From Bin87 sp965220095 (lineage in GTDB: Bacteria; Chloroflexota; Dehalococcoidia; Lucifugimonadales; UBA3495), in contig OZ244805.1 in assembly GCA_965220095.1 (NCBI GenBank), forward strand, positions 1 through 64,000: a stretch of 64,000 nucleotides of DNA, read 5' to 3'. This document shows positions 52,543 to 60,989 of the stretch, piece by piece (position 1 is the first letter of the stretch; the number at the start of each line of letters is the position of its first letter). A model generated the notes under the pieces. It worked only from the letters and a program-made list of their open reading frames with translations, did not search any database and had not been told where the DNA came from. The translations under genes and the position numbers were made by a program.

Positions 52543-52989
52543 TCAGCGGGTTTCAACTGCGCCATTACCAGCCCCCCGTCTGCCGGGGAATATGCTGACC
52601 ACAGCCGTAATCGCCGATGCCAAAAACGCCGGGACATAGAAGACCCCAATTGACAAATAACCCACGGCGCAGCAACCGAACATCAGCACGGCCAACACCC
52701 CAAGGGAAACCGGCCTGGTCCATCCCGACGGATTCCAACGCCACACCGTCAGCAGAGCGAGTCCAGTCAACGCCACCGGAATCAAGAGTGGCAGCACGAC
52801 CCACAGCCCGTTGGCTCCGATGATCGAATCAGAGGTGTATGTCACCTGTGGCGCTGCGTCGCTCCCCGCCGGCACCGCTTGGGTGGTCACGCCACTGTAC
52901 GCCGAAGTCCAGAACACCAGCCACAAAAACGCCGCCCACGCCAATCCGTGAGCCACCGCCGCACTACCGATCACCAAGCGACGTAGCAT
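52543..52989 (-). CDS. Four-helix membrane protein of unknown function
   Basis: A 148-residue protein with four hydrophobic helices: AVAHGLAWAAFLWLVFWTSA, a loop of ~35 residues outside, WVVLPLLIPVALTGLALLTV, LGVLAVLMFGCCAVGYLSIG and VPAFLASAITAVVSIFPG. No motif or family is recognised. The 52325-52542 stretch before it holds no gene. Confidence 0.65.
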   Translation of the reverse strand: MLRRLVIGSAAVAHGLAWAAFLWLVFWTSAYSGVTTQAVPAGSDAAPQVTYTSDSIIGANGLWVVLPLLIPVALTGLALLTVWRWNPSGWTRPVSLGVLAVLMFGCCAVGYLSIGVFYVPAFLASAITAVVSIFPGRRGAGNGAVETR

Positions 52990-53077
52990 CAGTCAAATGC
53001 CTCCCGTATTCCCCGTGTCTCCCGCCAACAAAACAAAGCCATCCCGTCCTGGGTTAATTATAAACGCACCCAACAAA

Positions 53078-53160
53078 AACCCCTCTCCCGGTGGGAGAGG
53101 GGCCAGGGGTGAGGACGCATAACCCACTCTCCCTTGATGGGAGAGGGTTGGGGTGAGGAT
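53078..53160. repeat. REP-type hairpin pair
   Basis: CCCCTCTCCCGGTGGGAGAG and, 40 bp on, CTCTCCCTTGATGGGAGAG followed by GGTTGGGGTGAGG are two further members of the family, placed between two minus-strand genes, just downstream of the PPOX-type gene. Confidence 0.7.
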
Positions 53161-53183
53161 GAAAACGTCCCCCCCGGCAACCT

Positions 53184-53771
53184 CTACGGTCGCAAGGGGA
53201 TGGGCCGGTTGGTCTGGTTTTCCGTAATCTGCTCCGCGTCCCACAGCTTGGCGAAGTTGTACGCCCGCGGGCAGTGCGTGTACGACTCCTCCACGTTGAT
53301 AATGACCCCCTGCAGATGCTTGGAGTTGTCGTCCGTCCAGTACAACTCCAGCTCTACTTTCTGGCGCTCCAGCTCTTCCTTGTCCACGATGGAGATCGTG
53401 CCGTTGATACGCACCGTGTCGTTGATGCCGGGAATCATGAACAGCAAACCCACGTGCGGGTTGGTGTCCATGTTCTGATAGGACTGGAACAGCCGGTTGC
53501 CGGCCACGTCGGGCAGCAGCAGGCGCGTGCTGTCGATAACCTTTACGAAGCCGGCCTTGCCGCCCTTGGGAGAGGCATCACAATTGCCGTCCGGGTCGGC
53601 GGTTGCCATCACCGCGAAGGGCGAAGCAGCAATGAACTTCTGCACAAAGTCCGACATCTCGCCCTTGACCTTCTCCTTGGCCCGTGGGCTCATCTCGCCG
53701 AACTGGTCGTTGAAGCGGCTATCATTCTGCACGATAGTGGTCGCTGCGTCAGTGGAAGCCGTGGTAGTCAT
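53184..53771 (-). CDS. Pyridoxamine-5'-phosphate-oxidase-like flavin/haem-binding protein
   Basis: A 195-residue protein with the split-barrel PPOX fold, starting at ATG 53771 after AGGAGAGTTGGCAAA. Blocks: FVQKFIAASPFAVMATADPD, CDASPKGGKAGFVKVIDSTR, LLLPDVAGNRLFQSYQNMDT and VGLLFMIPGINDTVRINGTI. This subgroup (MSMEG_1061-like) binds FMN or F420-type cofactors in some members. Reaction unknown. The N-terminal 30 residues are a variable lead. Confidence 0.88.
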   Translation of the reverse strand: MTTTASTDAATTIVQNDSRFNDQFGEMSPRAKEKVKGEMSDFVQKFIAASPFAVMATADPDGNCDASPKGGKAGFVKVIDSTRLLLPDVAGNRLFQSYQNMDTNPHVGLLFMIPGINDTVRINGTISIVDKEELERQKVELELYWTDDNSKHLQGVIINVEESYTHCPRAYNFAKLWDAEQITENQTNRPIPLRP

Positions 53772-54498
53772 TTTGCCAACTCTCCTAGTGTGCGCACGTT
53801 TGAACATTGATGTGATGGCGCACAGAGTAGCGGATTTCCCGCCGCCACGCCACCATCCCCAACCCCTATCCAGCTCCCTCTCCCTTGATGGGAGAGGGTT
53901 GGGGTGAGGGTGAAAATCCGCACCGACCACCTTCCGCTCATGGTGAGCCTGTCGAACCATCCGTTCCTCCCTCAGTCGGCAGGTTCGGCAAACCGGGTAC
54001 GCGTGAGGACACCCACCCCCTTGCGCCCTCGCGTACCGCCCCCCTACCATGAATCATGTCAGGCAAAACTCTCGTCATCGTCTATCCACCCATCACTGTG
54101 CCAGAGGTTTCCGGTCGACGGCCAACCCCGTCAGTAGAAAATCGCAACACGTCGGGTCTCGGGTGTGGCAGCTACATTCATCTGCACTGCCGAGTCTGTA
54201 CAGTGGGGACAAGCTGAGCCCCCTGGTGTCGCAGCAGCCACGCGGCTGCCACCTAACCACCGAAAGTAAGCTGAATGCCGTTGCGTACCCCGGCCGTATG
54301 CTGACACCGACCCGAAACCTCTGGCCCCCAAACCCACCGCCTGACACCACCATCAACAACTCACCGTCCCTCGCTTGACCAAAGGAGTCGCCACCGCAAC
54401 AATCCCCAATCCCGTTCCAGGTAGCCCGGCCCCGGCCAGTCCGTGCACACGCATCAGCCGTAAGGTACTATTGCGTCAGCCGACTCCAGAGGTGCCCC
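53772..54498. other. Divergent intergenic region with REP hairpin, no gene seen
   Basis: About 730 bp between divergent genes. A REP unit is at 53875-53915 (CTCTCCCTTGATGGGAGAG then GGTTGGGGTGAGGG), followed by TCATGGTGAGCCTGTCGAAC, another common dispersed repeat. The remainder has short open frames without ribosome sites or family resemblance. It must hold the promoters of both flanking genes; I cannot pick them out. Confidence 0.5.
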
Positions 54499-56868
54499 AT
54501 GACTACCCACGCCGCCGCTACGCAGGTAACCGCTGCCGACCTCCGCGCTGCCGTCCCGCCGTTGGACGGAGAGTTGATCCTGCCTGGACTGCACGCTGCC
54601 GTGCCGGTTTGGCGCGACGAGTGGGGCATCCCCCACATCCGCGCCACCGATGAGCACGACGCCTGGTTCGCCCAGGGGTTCGTGACCGCTCAGGACCGGC
54701 TGTGGGCAATGGAGTACGACCGCCGGCGCGCCGTGGGCCGCTGGGCTGAGGCCGCCGGCAAGTCCGCCGTGGGCCAGGACATGCAAATGCGTCGCCTCCG
54801 CCTCGAAGACGCCGCCCGCGCCGATTGTGCCGCCGCCGGCCCCCGCGCTCAGGCCATGTTCCAGGCTTACTCGAACGGGGTCAACGCCTTCATCAACAGC
54901 GATGCGCCGTTGCCGGCCGAATATCGCATTACCGGCATCGTTCCCGAACCCTGGGAACCGTGGCACAGTCTGGCCGTCTACAAAGTGCGGCACATTTTCA
55001 TGGGCGTGTTTGAGAGCAAGGCATGGCGCGCCCGTCTCGTTCGGGAACTGGGCCCAGATCGTGCCGCGCAGCTATTCCCATCTTACCCGCCCGGCCAACC
55101 CGTCATCATTCCCACCGGCGCAGATTTCAGCGGGTCTGCCGATGTCGGTTATCAACAGCTGCTGGATGGCGCGGCCAATCTGAACCTGATTGGCGAGATG
55201 GACAGCGGCTCCAATTCCTGGGTAATCTCGGGCGAGCGTACTGCGACTGGCAAACCCATCCTGGCCGGCGACAGCCATCGGGGCCTGGACGTTCCCAGCG
55301 TCTACTACCAGAACCACGTGGCCTGCGACGCCTTCGACGTGGTGGGCAATTCCTTCGCCGGTGTGCCCGGCTTCCCCCACTTCGGACACAACCGGTGGGT
55401 GGCCTGGTGTGTTACCCACACCGGCGCCGACTATCAGGATTTGTACATCGAGCGGTTCAACGACGCCGACGCCTCTCTCTACCAGCGCCAGGATGACTGG
55501 TACAACGCCGATGTGCGCGATGAGGTCATCAAGGTGCGCGGCGGCGACGTCGTTCATCTGCGGACCTGGGCTACCCACCACGGCCCGGTGGTCGGCGGCG
55601 ACCCCCTTTCCGGCTACGGCCTCGCCCTGCGTTACACCGCCACCCCGATCTTTTACGGAAATCAGGGCGACCCGTGGACGGACATCCTGCCGGCGATGCT
55701 GGAAGCGCAAAACGTCCACCAGCTGGCCGACTCCATGAATGGTTGGGTCGATCCCGTCAACAACTTTGTGATGGCCGATGTCCACGGCAACATTGGCTAC
55801 CAGTGCCGGGGCGAGATTCCCCGTCGTCCCGGCGACGCTCCGGTTCCGCTGCCCGTGCCCGGCTGGGACGGCGAGCACGAGTGGCAGGGCAGCATCCCTT
55901 TCAACGAACTGCCGCGTTACATCAACCCGCCCGAAGGCTACATCGTAACTGCCAACAACCGCCCGGTGGCCGATGATTATCCCTATTACATCTCAATGGA
56001 CTTTGCCCCCGGCTACCGGGCCACGCGGGTCGCGGCCGGCATCGCCGCGCTGCCGAATCCCGGCGTCAACGACATGGGACGGATCCACGCCGAACGACTT
56101 TCCATACCTGCTCAAACCTATGTGGCCGCCCTGAAGACCTTGCCTACTTCGGACGACCCGGCGGTTGCCGCGGCTTTGCACCGTCTGCAATCATGGTCCG
56201 GGCGGATGGATCGGGACTCCGTTGAACCTACCATCTACAGCGCCATGCGCGATGTGTTGCAGTGGCGGATACTGAAGCACAACATCGGGGATAACCTGGC
56301 TGCCCTGTCCTGGCATCCGGTAGACCGTGGCCGCGGGGGTTTCGTCAACCGCTTCCGCATCCTGATGAACGATGCCATCGCTGCTGACGATCCCAGCCTG
56401 CTGCCGTCCGGCGAAACCTGGCCATCGGTGCTCGCTGCATCGCTGGAAGAAGCGGTACGCATCCTCACCCACACGTTGGGGTCGGATATGGACGCCTGGC
56501 GCTGGGACCGGGTGCACCGGGCTCGACCCCAGCATCCCCTGGCCATGGCAAACCGGGACCTGGCCTTGCTGCTCAACCCGCCCGAGATACCCACCGGCGG
56601 CGACGGCGACACCCCCTGGGCCGGCTCGTACTCGCCAGCCGACTTTGCCACCGTAGGCGGCCTGTCGGTGTTCCGCTACGCCTACGACCTCGGGGATTGG
56701 GAAAACTCGCTATGGGCGGTGCCCCTCGGTGCATCCGGCCACCCCGCCAGCAACCACTACGCCGACCAGTCGTCAATGTGGAGCCATGTTCGCATGGCCC
56801 CCATGCGCTACGACTGGGAGCGCATCAAGGCTAAGGCAGAAACGATGCAGACGTTGCGGGCAGGGTAA
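54499..56868 (+). CDS. Penicillin acylase family Ntn-hydrolase
   Basis: A 789-residue Ntn-hydrolase precursor. The small-subunit part has VWRDEWGIPHIRATDEHDAW and FAQGFVTAQDRLWAMEYDRR. After a linker the nucleophile Ser is S238 in DSGSNSWVISG, where autocatalytic cleavage should free the beta chain. AGDSHRGLDVPSVYYQ and the Asn of IVTANNRPVADDYPYY fit the active site. Relatives hydrolyse beta-lactam side chains, acyl-homoserine lactones or other amides. No signal peptide is seen, although many relatives are exported. Monocistronic. Confidence 0.93.
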   Translation: MTTHAAATQVTAADLRAAVPPLDGELILPGLHAAVPVWRDEWGIPHIRATDEHDAWFAQGFVTAQDRLWAMEYDRRRAVGRWAEAAGKSAVGQDMQMRRLRLEDAARADCAAAGPRAQAMFQAYSNGVNAFINSDAPLPAEYRITGIVPEPWEPWHSLAVYKVRHIFMGVFESKAWRARLVRELGPDRAAQLFPSYPPGQPVIIPTGADFSGSADVGYQQLLDGAANLNLIGEMDSGSNSWVISGERTATGKPILAGDSHRGLDVPSVYYQNHVACDAFDVVGNSFAGVPGFPHFGHNRWVAWCVTHTGADYQDLYIERFNDADASLYQRQDDWYNADVRDEVIKVRGGDVVHLRTWATHHGPVVGGDPLSGYGLALRYTATPIFYGNQGDPWTDILPAMLEAQNVHQLADSMNGWVDPVNNFVMADVHGNIGYQCRGEIPRRPGDAPVPLPVPGWDGEHEWQGSIPFNELPRYINPPEGYIVTANNRPVADDYPYYISMDFAPGYRATRVAAGIAALPNPGVNDMGRIHAERLSIPAQTYVAALKTLPTSDDPAVAAALHRLQSWSGRMDRDSVEPTIYSAMRDVLQWRILKHNIGDNLAALSWHPVDRGRGGFVNRFRILMNDAIAADDPSLLPSGETWPSVLAASLEEAVRILTHTLGSDMDAWRWDRVHRARPQHPLAMANRDLALLLNPPEIPTGGDGDTPWAGSYSPADFATVGGLSVFRYAYDLGDWENSLWAVPLGASGHPASNHYADQSSMWSHVRMAPMRYDWERIKAKAETMQTLRAG

Positions 56869-56926
56869 GGAGCGCTCGGTTGTACCGTGCTACAATAAAA
56901 TCGAAGCGCATTCAAAAGGAAGCAAA

Positions 56927-57211
56927 ATGGCCTTGCGTCCTGTTCCAATCGGCAGCATCAGTTACCCAACCCGTGTTGCGCTCCTCGGTGTCGGCATTGT
57001 AATTGTCTGCACCGTGTCCCTAATTGCGGGCATCCTGTACGCTGGACCATCTATGACGCAAACGTTCCGTGCTGCGCTCGGTAGCGAAGATAAGGGCGTC
57101 GCTGTAACTATGCTTGTAATCGCCGGAGTTGCGGTCCTGGTTTTGTTCGGAAGCACCGTCTGGGCATTCTGGCGACAAGGCTGGACTCTATTCGGCTGGA
57201 CTCGTGATTAA
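56927..57211 (+). CDS. Small two-helix membrane protein
   Basis: A 94-residue protein with two hydrophobic helices (RVALLGVGIVIVCTVSLIAG and GVAVTMLVIAGVAVLVLFGS), joined by ~20 polar residues. AAAAGGAAGCAAA gives the ribosome site. It overlaps the next gene by 8 bp, so the two are likely made together as a membrane pair. No family recognised. These two genes are more AT-rich than their neighbours. Confidence 0.6.
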   Translation: MALRPVPIGSISYPTRVALLGVGIVIVCTVSLIAGILYAGPSMTQTFRAALGSEDKGVAVTMLVIAGVAVLVLFGSTVWAFWRQGWTLFGWTRD

Positions 57212-57608
57212 CGCAACGGTGCGAGGTACGCTAGCCGCACTCGGTTGGTCGTGGATTACAGTCTTTTTTTTATTAGGTCTGCTCATAGCGTTCGTACCCG
57301 ATCGAGTACTTGTTTTGGACTTATCTGTCCAGTCTGGTCGTGGCACGTCTTTACAACTTATTGCGGCCGTTATTTTTCTAGCCGCAATTGTTCCGTCTCT
57401 GCTGAAGGAAACCAACTGGTTGGTAATATGCGCAACTGCAGCAGCGACAATGTTCGGGATAATTGGAACCTGGTTTATTCTTATTGGCGAGAATTCTTTT
57501 TTGGCGTGGCTGGTATTTTCAGCGGCAATTGCTTCCTTCTATGACACCGGCGCTTATCTATCCCTCACGGGACTGATTGGCCTGATACGTCTGTGGATGC
57601 GCCGCTAA
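57204..57608 (+). CDS. Four-helix membrane protein
   Basis: A 134-residue protein from GTG 57204, which overlaps the preceding gene's stop. Four hydrophobic helices: SWITVFFLLGLLIAFVP, LQLIAAVIFLAAIVPSLL, NWLVICATAAATMFGIIGTW and FLAWLVFSAAIASFY. It ends RLWMRR just 2 bp before the convergent oxidoreductase gene. Not recognised; a partner of the upstream small membrane protein by position. Confidence 0.6.
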   Translation: MINATVRGTLAALGWSWITVFFLLGLLIAFVPDRVLVLDLSVQSGRGTSLQLIAAVIFLAAIVPSLLKETNWLVICATAAATMFGIIGTWFILIGENSFLAWLVFSAAIASFYDTGAYLSLTGLIGLIRLWMRR

Positions 57609-57609
57609 A

Positions 57610-58620
57610 CTACCCCTCCCGCAAATGCGGCGCCACGCGCTCGGCGAACAGCTCCAGGTTGGCCACGCCGTCCGCCAGCGGCATCCCCGGCCACATCATG
57701 CGGAAGCAGCCGTGGGACATACCCAACTCCCGGTAGCGGGACAACTCTGCCACCACCTCGTCGGGACTGCCAATGACGAAACGGTCGCGCGCCAGATCCT
57801 CGAATGGCTCCCGGAAATTCTCCTCTCCCGGAAGCGCCTTGTCCTGACCCCACTGGGCGTAGGCTTCGTACTTGCCGCCCAGGTAGGGAGCCGCGCTGGC
57901 GAACGCCTCCTCGTGTGTGCGCCCCACGAACACCTCGCGGCCGATGGGCAACCGCTCCGGCGCGCCCGAGTCAGCGGCTCCGGCAGCCTCGTGGTACATC
58001 TCCACCTGCTGGCTGATGGTCTCGAATTTGGCGTGCGGGTTGACGTACCAAGTGTAGCCCAGCCGGGCCGCGCGGGTGATGGCCGCGTCGCTGTTGGCCG
58101 CCACCCAAACCGGTGGATGCGGCTGCTGCACCGGACGCAGCATCAGCTGGGCGTCGCGCAGCTGGAAATACTGGCCGTCGTAATTCACCTTCTCACCAGA
58201 CCACAGCAACCGCATCGCCTCCAGACACTCCAGATAACGACCCACCCGGGTGCGCCGGGGCACGCCGAAGTTGTCATACTCCTCGTCCCGGTAGCCCAAC
58301 GCCGCGCTGAGGGTGAAATTACCGCCGGTAATTACGTCCATCGTAGCCACCCGCTCGGCCAGATCCACCGGATGGTGCAGCGGCACGAGCATCGTCGCCA
58401 CCAGCCCCATGCCGCGCGCCTCAGCGGAGATGCGCGCCAGCAACGGCATCGTCTGCAATTGCTGGTACGGGTCGGTAAGGTAGTGCTGACCCTGATAGAC
58501 CAGGTCAAAACCCAGGTCGCGCGCCGCACCGACGTAGGTGCAGATGTCGGCGAACGCCTGTTGCATATCGACGCCGGCCGGCTGTTGGGCGATGGCGGAA
58601 AGGGACACGCCAAATTGCAT
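57610..58620 (-). CDS. LLM-class flavin-dependent oxidoreductase
   Basis: A 336-residue luciferase-like monooxygenase fold (F420- or FMN-dependent). Blocks: GFDLVYQGQHYLTDPYQQLQ, MGLVATMLVPLHHPVDLAER, VITGGNFTLSAALGYRDEEY, RYLECLEAMRLLWSGEKVNY and PVWVAANSDAAITRAARLG. The ATG follows a weak leader, TTGAGGTATCAAAT. Many such enzymes act in degradation of aromatic or alkyl compounds in these bacteria. The substrate and cofactor cannot be assigned. Confidence 0.92.
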   Translation of the reverse strand: MQFGVSLSAIAQQPAGVDMQQAFADICTYVGAARDLGFDLVYQGQHYLTDPYQQLQTMPLLARISAEARGMGLVATMLVPLHHPVDLAERVATMDVITGGNFTLSAALGYRDEEYDNFGVPRRTRVGRYLECLEAMRLLWSGEKVNYDGQYFQLRDAQLMLRPVQQPHPPVWVAANSDAAITRAARLGYTWYVNPHAKFETISQQVEMYHEAAGAADSGAPERLPIGREVFVGRTHEEAFASAAPYLGGKYEAYAQWGQDKALPGEENFREPFEDLARDRFVIGSPDEVVAELSRYRELGMSHGCFRMMWPGMPLADGVANLELFAERVAPHLREG

Positions 58621-58715
58621 ATTTGATACCTCAAGTCGAAGTCATTGCTAATCGAAGTCGCTGCCAGGAATGCGGCCACGTAGCAACCTCGCCGCAACGA
58701 CTGGATAGGCTATCG

Positions 58716-59204
58716 TCAGCCGCCCGCCGCCAGCTGATTGCCCAGCAGGTCGATGGCGGCCTGAACCGCTCCATGCTTGGTAGCATCCCGGTCGCCGCCG
58801 ACCCGAATCTCGATGGCCGCGTCTGCGCCGCCTTTCACCGCCAACCCAATCCAGAAAGTGCCGATAGGCAGTCCGCTTCGGCCCGCCGCCGGGCCGGTTA
58901 CGCCGGTGGTGGAAAGAGCGTAGTCGGTGCCGGTCAGTTCCAGGACGCCACGGGCCATTGCGATGGCCATTTCGCGGCTTACGCTGCCCGCCGTCTCGTA
59001 TAGCTCATCGGGCACGCCCAGGATTTTCTCCTTCAGGCCGCCGGTGTAGGCGACTACGCCGCCGGGGAAGAAACGCGATGCGCCCGGAATGGTCCCCAGC
59101 GTGTACCCCAGCAATCCGTTGGTGCATGCTTCGGCCACCGACACGGTTTGTTCCCGCGCCAGCAGAGTTTCAGCTACCTGTTGAACGTCCACAACGTACC
59201 TCAT
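58716..59204 (-). CDS. pncC: Nicotinamide-nucleotide amidohydrolase (CinA C-terminal type)
   Basis: A 162-residue single-domain protein matching the CinA C-terminal family: TVSVAEACTNGLLGYTLGTI (family SxAESCTGG variant), FFPGGVVAYTGGLKEKILGV, VSREMAIAMARGVLELTGTD, STTGVTGPAAGRSGLPIGTF and VGGDRDATKHGAVQAAIDLL. It deamidates NMN for pyridine-nucleotide recycling. The usual Glu-Ser in ESCTGG is EACTNG here, so the serine proposed as nucleophile is Ala, which may lower or change activity. Confidence 0.88.
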   Translation of the reverse strand: MRYVVDVQQVAETLLAREQTVSVAEACTNGLLGYTLGTIPGASRFFPGGVVAYTGGLKEKILGVPDELYETAGSVSREMAIAMARGVLELTGTDYALSTTGVTGPAAGRSGLPIGTFWIGLAVKGGADAAIEIRVGGDRDATKHGAVQAAIDLLGNQLAAGG

Positions 59205-59217
59205 CCATCCGTGGAAT

Positions 59218-59284
59218 GATCCCCTCTCCCTCGATGGGAGAGGGTTAGAGCCAGCCCCGTACTTGATACGGGGGTGAGGGTGAA
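59218..59284. repeat. REP-type hairpin with internal insert
   Basis: CCCCTCTCCCTCGATGGGAG then AGGGTTAG, a 23-bp inverted insert centred on CCCCGTACTTGATACGGGG, then GTGAGGGTGAA. It is the same REP as elsewhere with a second small palindrome nested in its tail. Confidence 0.65.
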
Positions 59285-59307
59285 CGTCGAACCGAAACCG
59301 GGCGCTG

Positions 59308-59631
59308 CTAAACGTCCAGCATCTTGTCCGGCGTCATGAGTTCCATGAACTCGATGTGATTGCCCTCGACCAACGGACCGATTTCCCGGCCCACTTCCAT
59401 CGCCGCCGGAGGCAATTGGTGCCCGCCGCGCATGGGAGACATCAGCGCCTCGTCCGTCCATTCCAGCACGACGATGTTTTGTTCGCCCGGGGTGGTGGCG
59501 CCGTTGAAGTACACCTTGAATTCGCTGCGCTGGCCGGCGTCGTGGAAAATCTGGGCCTGCTTCTGCAACAGGCTGGCCACCCGCCTCGCCTCGCCGGGTT
59601 TGGTTTTGAAAATCCTTCGTAGCAGGTACAT
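59308..59631 (-). CDS. Dimeric alpha/beta-barrel (ABM/NIPSNAP-like) protein
   Basis: A 107-residue protein with the ferredoxin-like ABM pattern: YLLRRIFKTKPGEARRVASL, a helix, FKVYFNGATTPGEQNIVVLE and a C-terminal helix. Such small dimers include monooxygenases and regulatory domains. The ATG is preceded by GGAGAATGAT. No catalytic residue can be named. Confidence 0.7.
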   Translation of the reverse strand: MYLLRRIFKTKPGEARRVASLLQKQAQIFHDAGQRSEFKVYFNGATTPGEQNIVVLEWTDEALMSPMRGGHQLPPAAMEVGREIGPLVEGNHIEFMELMTPDKMLDV

Positions 59632-59711
59632 ATCATTCTCCTTGTATCAAGATAATGGTCAGATGTGTCTGGACCCTATCATCCCAGATTGTCCAAAGCG
59701 GGGCAGTATAA

Positions 59712-60101
59712 TCAGCCATCCGGGGTGTAGTTGTTAACCAACGTAACCAGACGGTTCACAAAGCGGTGGACGATAGGCTGATCGGCTGCGATTTCGTAAT
59801 CCTCCATCTCGTCGTGAAAGAAGTTTTTGTGGAACTTTTCAGCGGTGGCGAATCCGGCAGCCAAGAAAGGGTCATCATACTCGGCGGCCAGCCGGGTGGT
59901 AGCGTTTTTAGTAGCGCGGTGGCTGCGGTACGGCCAGCCACGCTGTATAGCGGCGGCGATAACGGCCTGGGTAGCAGCGCCGTAGAGCTTTTCGGAACCT
60001 TGTCGGAGGTCCCCGGCGTCGAATTCAGCGCCGGATTGCACCAGGAACTCCAGAGCCTGGGCGGTGCATTCAGCAATGGTCTTTTCTCCGGCGGTGGTCA
60101 T
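59712..60101 (-). CDS. HEPN/PaREP1-like protein
   Basis: A 129-residue helical protein starting at ATG 60101 (GAGGAAAAATCTAACG upstream). LEFLVQSGAEFDAGDLRQGS, EKLYGAATQAVIAAAIQRGW and AEKFHKNFFHDEMEDYEI match PaREP1/HEPN proteins. The canonical RNase motif Rx4-6H is not evident, so a binding role is as likely as RNA cleavage. No nucleotidyltransferase partner is nearby. Confidence 0.7.
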   Translation of the reverse strand: MTTAGEKTIAECTAQALEFLVQSGAEFDAGDLRQGSEKLYGAATQAVIAAAIQRGWPYRSHRATKNATTRLAAEYDDPFLAAGFATAEKFHKNFFHDEMEDYEIAADQPIVHRFVNRLVTLVNNYTPDG

Positions 60102-60159
60102 CGTTAGATTTTTCCTCGTGTGCTGGCAGCGATTGCAATACGTGGGTACGGATATAGTA

Positions 60160-60978
60160 TTAGGGATTGCTGACTGGTGCAATTACGGACGGGGCCGCAC
60201 TTTTCCGCAGCAGCGCCAGGAACTCCCGATTGCCAGCGTCTCCGGTGATTGGTGAGTCTATGGTATCCAGCAGCCGGATGTCCGGGCGGTCGCGCATCCA
60301 GTCGGTAACCCGTTTCAGGATGTCAGCGCGCAGTGTGTCGTCGCGAATGATACCTCCCTTGCCAACCTCACCGCGCCGCGCCTCAAACTGTGGCTTGATG
60401 AGGACAACCGCGTATCCGCCGGCGCGCAGATGGGTCAACGGTTCCGGCAGCGCCATCGTGAGTGAGATGAACGATACGTCGGCCACCAGAAAATCCACCT
60501 GTTCCGGCAGCTCAAAGGGGTGGCGGGCGTTCAGCTTTTCCATGCACACCACCCGAGGGTCGGAGCGCAGGCGGTAGTGCAGCTGGCCGTGTCCCACATC
60601 CACCGCGTAAACACGTCGCGCGCCCCCAAGCCCCCGGCGGTTGCCATAGTTCAGCAGACAGTCGGTGAACCCGCCCGTTGACGCCCCCACGTCCAGCGCG
60701 GTGATGCCGTCTAAAGGGATACGGTATGGCTCCACCCAGTTATCCAGCGCGTGGGCCAGCTTGACGCCGCCGCGACTGACATACGGCAACCGTTCGCGGA
60801 GTTCCAGCGGCGTGTCGGGCGGCAGGAACGTGCCCGCCTTTTGCACCGGGCCGGTGGGAGTCAGCACTGCGCCAGCCATAATCAGCGCCTGCGCCTGTTC
60901 CCGACTCTCGACCAACCCTCGGTCAACGAGCAGCAGGTCGGCGCGCTGGCGTGGCGATTTCGGCGTGGATGCGGCCAT
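60160..60978 (-). CDS. tlyA: TlyA-family rRNA 2'-O-methyltransferase
   Basis: A 272-residue protein. Residues ~12-70 are an S4 RNA-binding domain (RADLLLVDRGLVESREQAQA, LPYVSRGGVKLAHALD). The FtsJ-like methyltransferase follows: LDVGASTGGFTDCLL (SAM motif I), VDFLVADVSFISLTMALPE and VVLIKPQFEARRGEVGKGG, with the K-D-K-E catalytic set. TlyA methylates cytidine 2'-OH in 16S/23S rRNA. The enoyl-CoA hydratase-like gene lies 11 bp upstream on the same strand. Confidence 0.95.
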   Translation of the reverse strand: MAASTPKSPRQRADLLLVDRGLVESREQAQALIMAGAVLTPTGPVQKAGTFLPPDTPLELRERLPYVSRGGVKLAHALDNWVEPYRIPLDGITALDVGASTGGFTDCLLNYGNRRGLGGARRVYAVDVGHGQLHYRLRSDPRVVCMEKLNARHPFELPEQVDFLVADVSFISLTMALPEPLTHLRAGGYAVVLIKPQFEARRGEVGKGGIIRDDTLRADILKRVTDWMRDRPDIRLLDTIDSPITGDAGNREFLALLRKSAAPSVIAPVSNP

Positions 60979-60989
60979 TGGTTCCGTCG

